From JANMJD01 sp963828405 (GTDB taxonomy: Bacteria; Actinomycetota; Acidimicrobiia; Acidimicrobiales; Ilumatobacteraceae): a stretch of 64,000 bases of DNA. The position numbers were made by a program, and so were the translations under genes. The notes below the pieces were generated by a model. It did not search any database. It was not told the DNA's origin and saw only the letters and a list, made by a program, of their open reading frames with translations. The DNA is taken from contig CAWHEG010000031.1 in the NCBI GenBank assembly GCA_963828405.1, positions 1,054,001-1,118,000 on the forward strand, given 5' to 3'. Numbering within the stretch: position 1 is the stretch's first letter; each line of letters begins with the position of its first letter. Shown here piece by piece: positions 43,847-55,224 of this stretch.

Positions 43847-44875
43847 TCAGGACTCGGACATGCCGGTGCGCAGCCGGAAGTACCCGGGGCGCCCAGCGGC
43901 GTTGAATGCCTTGCTGAACTCGAAGAAGGTCGGGCCGAACGGGTCGTCGCCGCGCAGCGGCATGTTGCCCCGGCGAATCGTCCAGTCCCACGGGGCGAGC
44001 GCCTCGGCCGCGTCGAGGTGGGCGATCATCCCCTCGTCGTCGCCCCGGTCACGCAGCACGAGCGCCACCTGACGGTGCAGCCGGGCGACGACGAGCTCGG
44101 GCGTCGGCGGTTCGAGGTACTCGCGCACGGCCGGGTCGTCGAGATCGCGCACCCCGTCGCGCACCCAGGCGCGCAGCGCCTCGTGGTGGACCGAGGAATC
44201 GACACGTGTGAAACCGCGGAACCGGTCGTCGGCCATCGCCGTGTCGGCGGGGCGCACGATGCGATCGTTCTCGTCGATCCACACCGATGCCGGAACGTTG
44301 ACGATCCCGTAGGCCTCGGCGACGACGAAGTCGGCATCGATGACCACCGGGATGGTGAGACCGGCCGACCAGTGGCGCACGGCCGCGGCATCGGGATCGA
44401 GGGCCACGGCGATGACCGTGAACCCGTACGGTGAGAGCTCATCGTGGAGTTGCTGCCACACGGGCAGCTCGAAGCGGCAACCTCACCAGCTGCTCCAGGC
44501 GAGGAGCAGGCGCTTGCGCCGCCCGAAGTCACCGAGCGACACCGGTCGGCCCTCGGGGTCGGGCAGGGTGAAGCCGGGCGCGACGAGGCTGCGCATCTGT
44601 TCGGTCCGCACGCCGGCCGCAGTGCCGAGGGCGGCGACCCTTCGTCGGCCGTCGACGACCACTGGCCGACCAAGCAGGCGGGCCAGGTCGCCGAGAGCGA
44701 TCCGCCCGCGGTCCGTCGGTGTCGCCCGCAGCGGCAGGCAGATGTCCCCTTGGCACAGACCCTCGGGTTTCAGCTCCCAGCCGATCGCCGCCGGATCGAT
44801 CGACGGGTCGTCCTCCGGGCCGGTGGTGGCGAGCTCGAGCCGATCGCTGCCATCGATGATCGTCAGCGTGCGCAT
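43847..44875 (-). CDS. Probable selenoprotein: redoxin (TlpA/AhpC-like) with in-frame UGA in the active site
   Basis: Starting from ATG 44875, the frame continues through TGA at 44483-44485 without a shift to the stop at 43847. This gives a 342-residue protein. Around the TGA it reads LLLAWSSW-U-GCRFELPVW: a W-x-x-W-C-x-C redoxin signature with Sec in place of the first Cys. Downstream are IAVALDPDAAA, PVVIDADFVVAEAYGIVNVP (cis-Pro loop) and VWIDENDRIV, all typical of thioredoxin-fold TlpA/AhpC-like proteins. A C-terminal helical extension follows. If UGA is decoded as Sec, the enzyme would be a thiol/selenol oxidoreductase. If not, the product is a dead 130-residue fragment. The gene is 63 bp after disA and before an MFS exporter. 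Confidence 0.78.
44452..44485 (-). promoter_or_regulatory. Bacterial SECIS-like hairpin after the UGA codon
   Basis: Reading the minus strand, UGA (44485-44483) is followed 14 nt later by GCTGCC, the loop CGTGT and the perfect complement GGCAGC (44457-44452). A 6-bp upper stem, a 5-nt loop with G at its second position, and 20 nt between UGA and loop all fit the published rules for bacterial SECIS elements. The SelB-dependent reading needs selA, selB, selC and selD elsewhere in the genome. Confidence 0.65.
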
Positions 44876-44938
44876 CCCGGCACCTTACGACAGGGCCTGT
44901 CACGGCGTCGGCCCGGCGAGCGGGCGGGGCGACCTGCG

Positions 44939-46027
44939 TCAGCCGTACTGGTCGAGGATGCTCTCCTCGGCGAGCCGGGCCAGGCCCTCCTTGATCAGCC
45001 GCGCCCGGTCGGGGTCGATGCCCGGGCAGCAGGCCAGATCGTCGGTCGAGGCGCGGAGGAGCTTGATCAGCGTCCCGAAGCGGCCGACGATCGCGTCGAT
45101 CATCTCTCCGGTCATCCGCGGCAGTTCGGCCAGCAGCCGGTAGCCGCGCGGACGCACCGATTGCTCGAGATCGTCGGCGCCGGTCTCGAGCCGGAGGGTG
45201 GCGGCGACGACCCGGGCGTCGATCAGCTGGTCGTCGCTCAATCCGGCGAGTTCGGCCATCACGTCGGCCGCGGTGCGCCCGGCGTCGTCGGGCAGGTAGT
45301 CCTGGATGACCAGTGAGAGATCGGTCGGCGTCTCGCCGTACAGCTCGTCGACCTGGAGGCGCAGTAGGCGGGCGTCGACGCCCAGTTCGACGATCATCGT
45401 CTCGATCTCGTCGGCGATCCGCCGTACGGTCTCGCTGCGTTGGATCATCGTCGCCACGTCGCGCAGGGTGACCAGATCCTCGACCTCGAGCGCGGCGAGG
45501 TTGTTCGCCGCCTCCTCGAGGCGCTCCTTGTAGCGACCCAGGGTCTGCAGCGCCTGCCCGGCCTTGTCGAGCAGGCGGGGGATCTCCTGGAGGACGTGCT
45601 TGTTCTCCCCGACGTACACCGTCAGCACGCCCATGTCCTCGCTGACCGAGACGACGGGGATGTCGCCGAGCTGGCGGGCGACACGTTCGGCCGTGCGATG
45701 GCGGGTGCCTGTCTCGCTGGTCGGCACCGACGGGTCGGGCACGAGGTGGACGTTGGCCCGGGCGATCCGGCCCCCACTGCCGGCGAGGATGATCGCCCCG
45801 TCCATCTTGGCCAGCTCCGACAGTCGCTGGGGGCTGAACGGCGCATCGAGCATGAACCCACCCGAGCACAGGCTGAGCACCTCGGCGGTGTCGCCCACGA
45901 CGACCAGTGCGCCCATCTTCGCCCGCACGATGCGGTCGAACGCCTCGCGCAGCGGCGTACCCGGGGACACCTGCGCCAGCACGGCATGGAACGCGTCGGT
46001 GGTGCCGCGGGCGGAGCTGACCATCAT
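44939..46027 (-). CDS. disA: DNA integrity scanning protein DisA (diadenylate cyclase)
   Basis: 362 residues, the usual DisA length. The DAC domain has DGAIIL and GTRHRTAERVARQ, the two motifs that bind ATP and metal to make c-di-AMP. A helical spine (QLGDIPVVSVSEDMGVLTVY onward) and a C-terminal helix-hairpin-helix (LPRMTGEMIDAIVGRFG) bind branched DNA. It makes c-di-AMP and pauses when it meets Holliday-like junctions. Its neighbour RadA is a classical partner; RadA/Sms inhibits DisA. The start could be ATG 46027 or ATG 46024. Confidence 0.97.
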   Translation of the reverse strand: MMVSSARGTTDAFHAVLAQVSPGTPLREAFDRIVRAKMGALVVVGDTAEVLSLCSGGFMLDAPFSPQRLSELAKMDGAIILAGSGGRIARANVHLVPDPSVPTSETGTRHRTAERVARQLGDIPVVSVSEDMGVLTVYVGENKHVLQEIPRLLDKAGQALQTLGRYKERLEEAANNLAALEVEDLVTLRDVATMIQRSETVRRIADEIETMIVELGVDARLLRLQVDELYGETPTDLSLVIQDYLPDDAGRTAADVMAELAGLSDDQLIDARVVAATLRLETGADDLEQSVRPRGYRLLAELPRMTGEMIDAIVGRFGTLIKLLRASTDDLACCPGIDPDRARLIKEGLARLAEESILDQYG

Positions 46028-46054
46028 CCGATACTAGGGAGCCGGACGACCGGT

Positions 46055-47428
46055 TCAGCTTCGGCGATGAAGACCGGCCGCGGCGAGCGCTTCGTCGAGC
46101 GTGCCCACCCGTCGGATGGCCAGCCCGGAGGGACCGTCGGGGGCCGAGCGCGGGCACAGCATCGTCGTCTGGCCGAGGCGCGCCGCCTCGGCCAGACGAC
46201 GCGTCAGGTGGCCCACCTGACGCACCTCGCCACCCAGGCCGATCTCGCCGCAGGCCGCCAGACCCTCGGGCAACGGGCGGTCGAGGAGCGCGGACGACAC
46301 TGCCAGGCAGATGGCCAGGTCGGCGCCGGGCTCGTTGAGGCGGATGCCACCGACCACCGACGTGAACACGTCGTGGTTGGCCAGCGACAGCCGGGCCCGG
46401 CGTTCGAGGACGGCGAGGAGCATCGACAGCCGGCCCTGGTCGAGACCCTGGGCGGAGCGGCGGGGTTGCGCGAGGTTGGTGCTGCTGACCAGGGCCTGGA
46501 GCTCGACGAGCAGTGGGCGGTGACCCTCGACGATCGGCACGACGATCGAGCCGGCGATTCCGGCATGGCGGTCGGCGAGGAACATCCTGCTGGCGTCGGG
46601 CACCCCCTGCATCCCGCACTCGCGCATCTCGAAGAGGCCCAACTCGTCGGTCGGGCCGAAGCGGTGCTTCACGGCTCGGAGCAGGCGCAGCGCGTGATGA
46701 CGGTCACCCTCGAAGGTGAGCACGGTGTCGACGACGTGCTCGAGCACGCGCGGGCCGGCCAGACCACCGTCCTTGGTGACGTGACCGACGAGCACCACGG
46801 CGACCCCGCGGAGCTTGGCTTCCTGCACCAGGCGGTGGGCGCACTCACGGACCTGGACGACGGTGCCGGGGGCGGAGGCCACCTCGGGATCGGCGATCGT
46901 CTGGATCGAGTCGACGACGAGCAGTTCCGGGGCCAGGTCGTCGAGCGCGGCGACGATCCGGGGGAGCGAGTTCTCGGCGAGCAGCCACAGGTCGTCGCGC
47001 ACGGCGTCGAGGCGGTCGGCGCGCATCCGGACCTGTTGGGCGCTCTCCTCGGCCGAGACGTACAGCGCCCGCCCCGCCGTTGCGGCGAGCACCTGGAGCA
47101 GCAGGGTCGACTTGCCGACCCCGGGTTCGCCGCCCAGCAGCGTGACCGAGCCGGGAACGAGACCACCGCCGAGCACGCGGTCGAGCTCGGCGACGCCGGT
47201 CGGGCGAGGGCCGGCCGCCGTCGTGCTGATCTCGCCGATCAGCATCGGGGCCATCGCCGGAGCCGACGCCGAGCCGACCGACCCCCGCCCGGCCGACCCC
47301 CGCCCGACCGGCTGCTCCAACTCCTCCGAGAGCGTGTTCCACGCGGCGCACGAACTGCAGCGCCCACCCCACTTCGCTTCGGTCGCCCCGCACTCGGTGC
47401 AGCGGTAGACGACGCGCAGTCTGGCCAT
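46055..47428 (-). CDS. radA: DNA repair protein RadA (Sms)
   Basis: 457 residues. The N-terminal zinc finger is YRCTECGATEAKWGGRCSSC (four Cys). Walker A is LLGGEPGVGKSTLL, and the RadA-specific KHRFGPTDELGLF motif (KNRFG type) is present. The C-terminal half is the Lon-protease-like domain without active Ser/Lys. RadA is a hexameric branch-migration helicase in recombination. Its stop is 27 nt upstream of disA, and it follows the LppM-like gene by 39 nt on the same strand. Confidence 0.96.
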   Translation of the reverse strand: MARLRVVYRCTECGATEAKWGGRCSSCAAWNTLSEELEQPVGRGSAGRGSVGSASAPAMAPMLIGEISTTAAGPRPTGVAELDRVLGGGLVPGSVTLLGGEPGVGKSTLLLQVLAATAGRALYVSAEESAQQVRMRADRLDAVRDDLWLLAENSLPRIVAALDDLAPELLVVDSIQTIADPEVASAPGTVVQVRECAHRLVQEAKLRGVAVVLVGHVTKDGGLAGPRVLEHVVDTVLTFEGDRHHALRLLRAVKHRFGPTDELGLFEMRECGMQGVPDASRMFLADRHAGIAGSIVVPIVEGHRPLLVELQALVSSTNLAQPRRSAQGLDQGRLSMLLAVLERRARLSLANHDVFTSVVGGIRLNEPGADLAICLAVSSALLDRPLPEGLAACGEIGLGGEVRQVGHLTRRLAEAARLGQTTMLCPRSAPDGPSGLAIRRVGTLDEALAAAGLHRRS

Positions 47429-47467
47429 GGTGGTGACGGTACGCCCGGGGTGTGCCGGAGTCGGCGA

Positions 47468-48301
47468 TCAGCGCACGGCGCGGCGGCGCCGGCGGAACAG
47501 GCTCACGATCGGCAGGACGACGCCGAGGAACAACGCGGCCCAGGCGGCCGCAGCCCACGGGGCGAAGTCGCGCCAGCGCCGCGCCGACTGGGCCGCGGTG
47601 TCGCGCAGCACCGCCGAGGCGGTCACCGGCTGGGCTGCGGCCGCGGCCAGGTCGGCCTGCCAGGTGACGGTGGTCGACGCGCCGGTGCCCGAGCCCACTG
47701 CCGGCGAGGCGCTGCCGTCGGTGGTGCGGATCCCGCCCGGCACGGTGACGACGAGGCGCAGTCCGAGGGCCTGGTCGACCGTCAGGTTGCGCTCGGCGAG
47801 CGCCTGACGGTAGGGGGCGCCGCCGAGCAGATCGACGATCCCGCCGTCGACGAAGGCCGCCAGGCCGCCGTCGAGGCGGATCGCCCCGCTGACGTCGGTC
47901 GTGACGCTGGCGAACGAGCGGCGCTGGGTGATCCTGATCGACCGGAGCGGGCCGTCGGGCCCGTTGAGCTGGGCCAACACCGCCACGGCCTCCTCCGGTG
48001 TGGCCACCGGATGGCGCAGGACGAGTGACAGCCCCCCGTCGGCCAGCCCGGTCGGCCCCTCGACCGACCAGCCTGCCGCCCTGACGTCGGCCAGCCGGAC
48101 GTCGGTGGCGATCTCCGGGCCGGCGGCGACCACCTCGGCGTCGGCGGTCACGGTCACCGTCACGTCGCCGATGCCGGCCCGGTCGAGGGTGACCTCGACC
48201 GTGGCGTCGACGCGGCAGGCGCCGGTGGTCAGCAGGGCCAGGACGAGTGCCGCCCGTCGTGCTCCCCGACGCGTCAGCGGTGCGGTGAGCGTTGCGGGCA
48301 C
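47468..48301 (-). CDS. LppM-like lipoprotein (DUF3153-type)
   Basis: 277 residues from GTG 48301: TRRGARRAALVLALLTTGAC is a lipoprotein signal with lipobox T-G-A-C. The outer domain (VDATVEVTLDRAGIGDVTVT, VTADAEVV, then a beta-rich body) resembles mycobacterial LppM. The C-terminus has one transmembrane helix (AAAAWAALFLGVVLPIVSLF) and a very basic end (RRRRRAVR). LppM-type proteins affect cell-surface lipids in mycobacteria, but the role here is unknown. It is the first gene of the lppM-radA-disA-selenoprotein-MFS run and is divergent from a sigma-factor gene. Confidence 0.8.
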   Translation of the reverse strand: MPATLTAPLTRRGARRAALVLALLTTGACRVDATVEVTLDRAGIGDVTVTVTADAEVVAAGPEIATDVRLADVRAAGWSVEGPTGLADGGLSLVLRHPVATPEEAVAVLAQLNGPDGPLRSIRITQRRSFASVTTDVSGAIRLDGGLAAFVDGGIVDLLGGAPYRQALAERNLTVDQALGLRLVVTVPGGIRTTDGSASPAVGSGTGASTTVTWQADLAAAAAQPVTASAVLRDTAAQSARRWRDFAPWAAAAWAALFLGVVLPIVSLFRRRRRAVR

Positions 48302-48367
48302 CGAACCATCCTCGCATGCCCGCGGGGAACCTCCCGAACCTGCGCGGTGTATGAAAGGGCGGCACCG

Positions 48368-48982
48368 ATGATCGACCTCACTCGCCAACGACGGCTCCGA
48401 ACGCTCCCCGGGCAGGGTCCCGACCCCGACGGCCCGCTGGTCGAACGCGCCCGCCTCGGCGATCGCGATGCGTTCGGCGAACTGGTCCGCCGTCACCAAC
48501 AGGGGGCGCTACGGCTCGCAGCCGGGCTGTGCGGCTCGATCGACGAGGGGCACGACGCCGTGCAGGACGGCTTCGTCAAGGCGTACGGGGCGCTCGGCGG
48601 TTTCCGGGCCGATGCGGCATTTCGGCCGTGGGTGATGACCATCGTCGCCAACGAGGCCCGCAACCGCCGCCGGGCGGCGGCGCGGCGGGCGGGGCTGGTG
48701 GTGCGCAGCGCCGATCGGAGCATCGCCGGCGCCGGCGATCCCGACGACGTCGATGATCCCGAGCGGGCGGCGATCGCCGCCGCCGAGTTCGCCTGGGTGG
48801 TTCGGGCGCTCGAGCGGCTGTCGGAGAACGATCGGGTGGTGATCGCCTGCCGCTACCTCGGCGAGCTCACCGAATCCGAGGCGGCGGTGGTGCTCGGGTG
48901 TCGGCCCGGCACCGTGAAGTCGCGTACGTCGCGTGCAATGGCCCGGCTACGCGACGAGCTGGACATGGAGGCGTCCCGATGA
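48368..48982 (+). CDS. ECF-type RNA polymerase sigma factor
   Basis: 204 residues from ATG 48368, with AAGGG 9 nt upstream. Region 2 has GDRDAFGELVRRHQQGALRL and EGHDAVQDGFVKAYGALGGF. Region 4 has LSENDRVVIACRYLGELTESEAAVVLGCRPGTVKSRTSRAMARLRDEL. The next gene overlaps by ATGA (48979-48982). A GGGGAAC element at 48324-48330 lies about where an ECF -35 box would be, but no matching -10 is convincing. Confidence 0.93.
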   Translation: MIDLTRQRRLRTLPGQGPDPDGPLVERARLGDRDAFGELVRRHQQGALRLAAGLCGSIDEGHDAVQDGFVKAYGALGGFRADAAFRPWVMTIVANEARNRRRAAARRAGLVVRSADRSIAGAGDPDDVDDPERAAIAAAEFAWVVRALERLSENDRVVIACRYLGELTESEAAVVLGCRPGTVKSRTSRAMARLRDELDMEASR

Positions 48983-49857
48983 CCACCGCACTGACCATCG
49001 CCGATGTCGAACGGGTGCTCGGCCGCGTCGGCGTGTCGATCGACGCCTCGTCGGCCGATCTCGCTCCCGCCGTGCTCGGCCGTCTCGAGACCGGCCCGCC
49101 CGCCGGCCCGGCCCGCGCCCCCCGCCGTGACCGGCGAGTGGCCCGGCCCAGCTGGCTGATCGCCGCAGTGGTCGGAGTCGCCGTGGCCATGATCATCACC
49201 ATCCCCGCCCCCCGACGGGCCGTCGCCCGCTGGTTCGGCATCGGTTCGGGGCGACTGGCGCTCGACAGCACGTTGCCCACGGCGGTCCCGGCGACGTTTC
49301 CGGCGCCTGTCTCCCTGCCGACCACCGTCGGGGACGGCGGTCCCATGGTCGGGGGCAGCGGTCCGCTGGTCGTCGGGACCGGCATCGGTCCCGATCCGGT
49401 CGCCGCCGCCGAGTCGGCCACCGGCGTGGTCATGCCCGTCAGCGAGGTGCTCGGGCCGCCGCTGCAGGTGCGGGCGACCGAACCGCCGGGCCCGGCGATG
49501 ATCGTCGCCACATGGCCGGTCACCGAGGCCGCGCCGGAGACCGGGACACCCGGCGTCGGGGCCCGGCTGTGGGTCGTGCGAGGGTCGGTGGAGCGGGCCC
49601 TGTTCGCCAAGTTCGCCGCCGGCGGATCCCCGGCCTCCGTCGAGCAGGTCGTCGTCGGCCCGGCCGCCGGGGTGTTCATCTCCGGACCCGAGCACGTCGT
49701 GGTGATGATCGGCGCCGATGGCGCCGTCATCGCCGACACCGCCCAACTGGCCGGCAACACCGTGCTCTGGGCGTCCGAGGGTGTGACCTACCGGCTGGAG
49801 ACCGCCCTCGGCCGCGACGAGGCTGTCGCCCTGGCCTCCTCCTTCGTCGCCGGGTGA
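48979..49857 (+). CDS. Putative anti-sigma/sensor membrane protein
   Basis: 292 residues. A 60-residue cytosolic N-terminus (IADVERVLGRVGVSIDASSA, ending in the basic RAPRRDRRVARPS) precedes one transmembrane helix (LIAAVVGVAVAMIITIPAP) and then RRAVARWFGIGSGRL. The outer 200 residues are beta-rich and Gly/Val-rich. There is no zinc anti-sigma motif. ATGA coupling to the sigma gene and the topology suggest it holds the sigma factor at the membrane. It has the same general architecture as the partner at 40.6 kb, though the outer domains do not look related. Confidence 0.75.
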   Translation: MTTALTIADVERVLGRVGVSIDASSADLAPAVLGRLETGPPAGPARAPRRDRRVARPSWLIAAVVGVAVAMIITIPAPRRAVARWFGIGSGRLALDSTLPTAVPATFPAPVSLPTTVGDGGPMVGGSGPLVVGTGIGPDPVAAAESATGVVMPVSEVLGPPLQVRATEPPGPAMIVATWPVTEAAPETGTPGVGARLWVVRGSVERALFAKFAAGGSPASVEQVVVGPAAGVFISGPEHVVVMIGADGAVIADTAQLAGNTVLWASEGVTYRLETALGRDEAVALASSFVAG

Positions 49858-49900
49858 TCGGTCGACGGAACCCGGTCGGCCCGGGCGGTGTACGTCGGGC

Positions 49901-51274
49901 ATGATCACCTCGACGCGCTCACGGATTCTCGCCCTCGTCCCGCTGGCCGCCGTACTGCTCGCCGCCTGCGGGGATGGGGGCAGCCCCGTTGCGGTCGGCG
50001 GGTCAGGGGCGGGTCCGGCCGCCGGGCCGGCCGGAACGTCACCCCTCCCGTCGACGACCGGCCCTCCGATCACGCCGGCGGCGGCGGTCGCTCCCACCCC
50101 GGTGCCCGAGCCGGCGCGGCTGCCCGTCGTCGAGGTGTCGGCGACGTCGTCGGAGGCGATCCCCCCGGTCGCCCTGATCGACGACGCCGGACGGATCACC
50201 GTGGTGAGGGACGGCGCGGCCGAGCCGGCGCTGGCCGGTGTGCTGACGCCCGACGGCCGCACGGCGGTGGCCGCCCGGGCCGTCGGCGACCAGACCGAGT
50301 TGACCTGGAACGATCTGTCATCGGGGGAGACGACCGCCACCGTCCGGCTCGCCGGCCGGCTCAACCCCGTCGTGGTCGAGCCGGCCGGCCGGGTCGTCGC
50401 CCTGGTGTCCGAGCCGGTCGGCCGAGTGACCGAGATCGTCGTCGCCGGGCCCGATGGCGAGCGGTTCCGGCGGACCTACGAGCGCGAGCTGGTGCCCGAG
50501 GCCTTCGCCAACGCCTGGACCGACAGCCGCCTGCCGATCGGGCTCTTCGTCATCGACTACCTCGACCCCCCCGGCGGTCCGGCGGCGCCCCGCACCTATC
50601 GGGTCGCCGTCGTCGACCTCGCCACGGGTGAGATCGGCCTGCCGTTGAACCTGCGTGACAAGAGCCAGACGGTCGACGAGCAGATGACCGGGTACGCCCG
50701 AGCGCATCTCGTGGCGGAGCGCGACGGACTGCTGTTCACCCTCTACCGGGGGGTGGGACCCGGCGCCAGCACCTCGGCGTTCATCCACACCCTCGGATTC
50801 GTCAACGGCGTCTGGTGCCTCGCCGTCCCGGAGGCGCTGCGCCTCGACCGCGAGCCGGGCAGCATGGCGCTGGCCACCGACGGCTCGCGGCTCTACGTCG
50901 GGTCGGCCAACGGCTCGGTGGCCGAGTTCGTGGTCGGCGACATCCTCGACCCGAACCTCGTGCCGGCGGCGCGCCGGGTGGTGGCCGTGACGAACCCCCC
51001 GGACACGGTCGGAGCGCCGGTCATGGCGACGGTCCCGGGACGGCTGGTGGCGGCGCAGGGCTCGACGATCAGCTGGATCGACCCGGCGACGTTGCAGGCG
51101 GTCGGCGCGGTCGCCTGGCCGCGTGCGGTGGAAGCGATCGCCGGGGCGACCGACGACAACCTGCTGGTCGCCGATCATCGCCGGCTGGGCCTGCTCCGGC
51201 CCGACGGGGTGCTGCTGGCCGGCTTCGAACTCCCGCCCTCGATCGGAGCGATCAGCAGGATCGTGCCGCTCTGA
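49901..51274 (+). CDS. Lipoprotein with WD40/YVTN-like beta-propeller repeats
   Basis: 457 residues. Signal and lipobox: RILALVPLAAVLLAAC-G. After a Pro/Ala linker the rest is strand-rich with propeller-like turns (LYVGSANGSVAEFVVGD, RLVAAQGSTISWIDPATLQA, LLVADHRRLGLLRPDGVLL). It is 44 bp after the anti-sigma candidate on the same strand, so likely a third member of the sigma operon. Function is unknown; a cell-surface binding or sensing role is possible. Confidence 0.78.
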   Translation: MITSTRSRILALVPLAAVLLAACGDGGSPVAVGGSGAGPAAGPAGTSPLPSTTGPPITPAAAVAPTPVPEPARLPVVEVSATSSEAIPPVALIDDAGRITVVRDGAAEPALAGVLTPDGRTAVAARAVGDQTELTWNDLSSGETTATVRLAGRLNPVVVEPAGRVVALVSEPVGRVTEIVVAGPDGERFRRTYERELVPEAFANAWTDSRLPIGLFVIDYLDPPGGPAAPRTYRVAVVDLATGEIGLPLNLRDKSQTVDEQMTGYARAHLVAERDGLLFTLYRGVGPGASTSAFIHTLGFVNGVWCLAVPEALRLDREPGSMALATDGSRLYVGSANGSVAEFVVGDILDPNLVPAARRVVAVTNPPDTVGAPVMATVPGRLVAAQGSTISWIDPATLQAVGAVAWPRAVEAIAGATDDNLLVADHRRLGLLRPDGVLLAGFELPPSIGAISRIVPL

Positions 51275-51283
51275 CGGGGTACG

Positions 51284-51310
51284 CCACCGGGGCGGGTGAC
51301 CGCCCGTGGT
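51284..51310. terminator. Convergent-gene hairpin between lipoprotein and clpC
   Basis: GGGCGG and CCGCCC form a 6-bp stem with a GTGA loop at about 51290-51306, flanked by imperfect CCAC/GTGG pairing. It lies between two convergent stops. There is no T-tract, as is common in high-GC actinobacteria. Confidence 0.4.
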
Positions 51311-51328
51311 GTCCTGGTCGGGCGACGA

Positions 51329-53905
<2,577 letters not shown>

Positions 53906-54038
53906 TTCGGTTGCCGCCTTAGGGGACGGTGAGTAGTGGTTGTCAGTGTACCGGCGGGGTGCGCCAACCCATGCGCAGCGCGTTCCCGAACCGGGGTATC
54001 GGGAAACGGGCCCCGCCGGTTGTGCGATGATGCGGGCC

Positions 54039-55187
54039 ATGGGACGGGCTGGTTCCGTGCAGGGCTCCGCGGCGCGCGACACCTGCATGCACCTGTTGGA
54101 TTCGGCGGGCATCACCGTCGGCGGCGGCGACCCCTGGAGCATGCGGGTCCACGACGACCGACTGTGGGACCGCGTCCTCGCCGAGCGCGAACTGGCCCTC
54201 GGCGAGGCCTACATGGACGGCTGGTGGGATGCCGATGCCCCCGACGAGCTGATCACCAGGGTGCTCACCGCCGACCTGCGCGAAGCCATCCGTCCCGGCC
54301 CCAAGCTCGTGGCGGCGATCGCCCGTGCCAAGCTGGCCAACCGCCAGACCGTCGGTCGGGCGCGACGCAACGCCCAGCACCACTACGACATCGGCAACGA
54401 CCTCTACGAGCGGATGCTCGGCGAGCGCATGGTCTACAGCTGCGCGTACTGGGCGGACCTGCCCCCCGACTCCGACGATCTCGACGCCGCGCAGGAGGCC
54501 AAGCTCGACCTGATCTGCCGCAAGCTCCACCTCGAGCCCGGGATGCGCCTGCTCGACATCGGCTGCGGGTGGGGTGGGCTCGCCCGCTTCGCCGCGCAGC
54601 GGTACGGCGTGTCGGTGGTGGGCATCTCGCCGGCGGTGAACCAGGTGGCGAGGGCGCGCGAGGTGTGCGCCGGACTCGACGTGGAGATCCTCGAGCAGGA
54701 CTACCGCCACGTCGCCGGGACGTTCGACCGGGTCGTGTCGGTCGGGATGATGGAGCACGTCGGCTCGAGGAACCTGCGGATCTTCTTCGAGCGGAGCGGG
54801 AGGTTGCTCGCCGCCGACGGCATGATGCTCCACCACACCATCGGCTCGCTGGTCACCAAGGATCACACCGACCCGTGGATCGACCGCTACATCTTTCCCG
54901 GAGGCCTGCTGCCCTCGATCGCCCAGATCGGCAAGGCCCTCGAGCCGTCATGGGTGATCGAGGACGTGCACAACTTCGGTCCCGACTACGACCGCACCCT
55001 GATGGCCTGGCTGGCCAGGGTGGAGTCGTCGTGGGGCGAGCTGCCCGCCTACGACCAGCGGTTCCGGCGCATGTGGCGCTACTACCTGTGCCTCTCGGCC
55101 GCGGGGTTCCGGGCCCGGCGCCTCCAGCTGTGGCAGTTCGTGGTCCGCCCGACGGGGTTGGCGCCGCGCTACCGGCCGGAGCGCTGA
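54039..55187 (+). CDS. Cyclopropane-fatty-acyl-phospholipid synthase family methyltransferase
   Basis: 382 residues if started at ATG 54039; ATGs at 54027 and 54030 are alternatives. N-terminal part: LLDSAGITVGGGDPWSMRVH, LAERELALGEAYMDGWWDAD. SAM-binding motif: RLLDIGCGWGGLARFAAQRYG. Cyclopropane-synthase motifs: HYDIGNDLYERMLGERMVYS and MMEHVGSRNLRIFF. It adds a methylene or methyl group from SAM to unsaturated acyl chains of membrane lipids. It is monocistronic, divergent from clpC, and convergent with a glycosidase-like lipoprotein gene. Confidence 0.93.
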   Translation: MGRAGSVQGSAARDTCMHLLDSAGITVGGGDPWSMRVHDDRLWDRVLAERELALGEAYMDGWWDADAPDELITRVLTADLREAIRPGPKLVAAIARAKLANRQTVGRARRNAQHHYDIGNDLYERMLGERMVYSCAYWADLPPDSDDLDAAQEAKLDLICRKLHLEPGMRLLDIGCGWGGLARFAAQRYGVSVVGISPAVNQVARAREVCAGLDVEILEQDYRHVAGTFDRVVSVGMMEHVGSRNLRIFFERSGRLLAADGMMLHHTIGSLVTKDHTDPWIDRYIFPGGLLPSIAQIGKALEPSWVIEDVHNFGPDYDRTLMAWLARVESSWGELPAYDQRFRRMWRYYLCLSAAGFRARRLQLWQFVVRPTGLAPRYRPER

Positions 55188-55224
55188 CGGCGCGAGTCGC
55201 CCGGCGCGACGGGTGGCCCGGGAA

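Noticed and set aside
43847..44875. Reading the redoxin gene as two separate genes or as a nonsense pseudogene
   Set aside because: No frame change occurs, the stop is TGA exactly at a redox Cys position, and a SECIS-like hairpin follows. A pseudogene would not be expected to show all three.
45440..48028. Long plus-strand open frame opposite disA, radA and lppM
   Set aside because: It is antisense to three well-supported genes and lacks any family motif.
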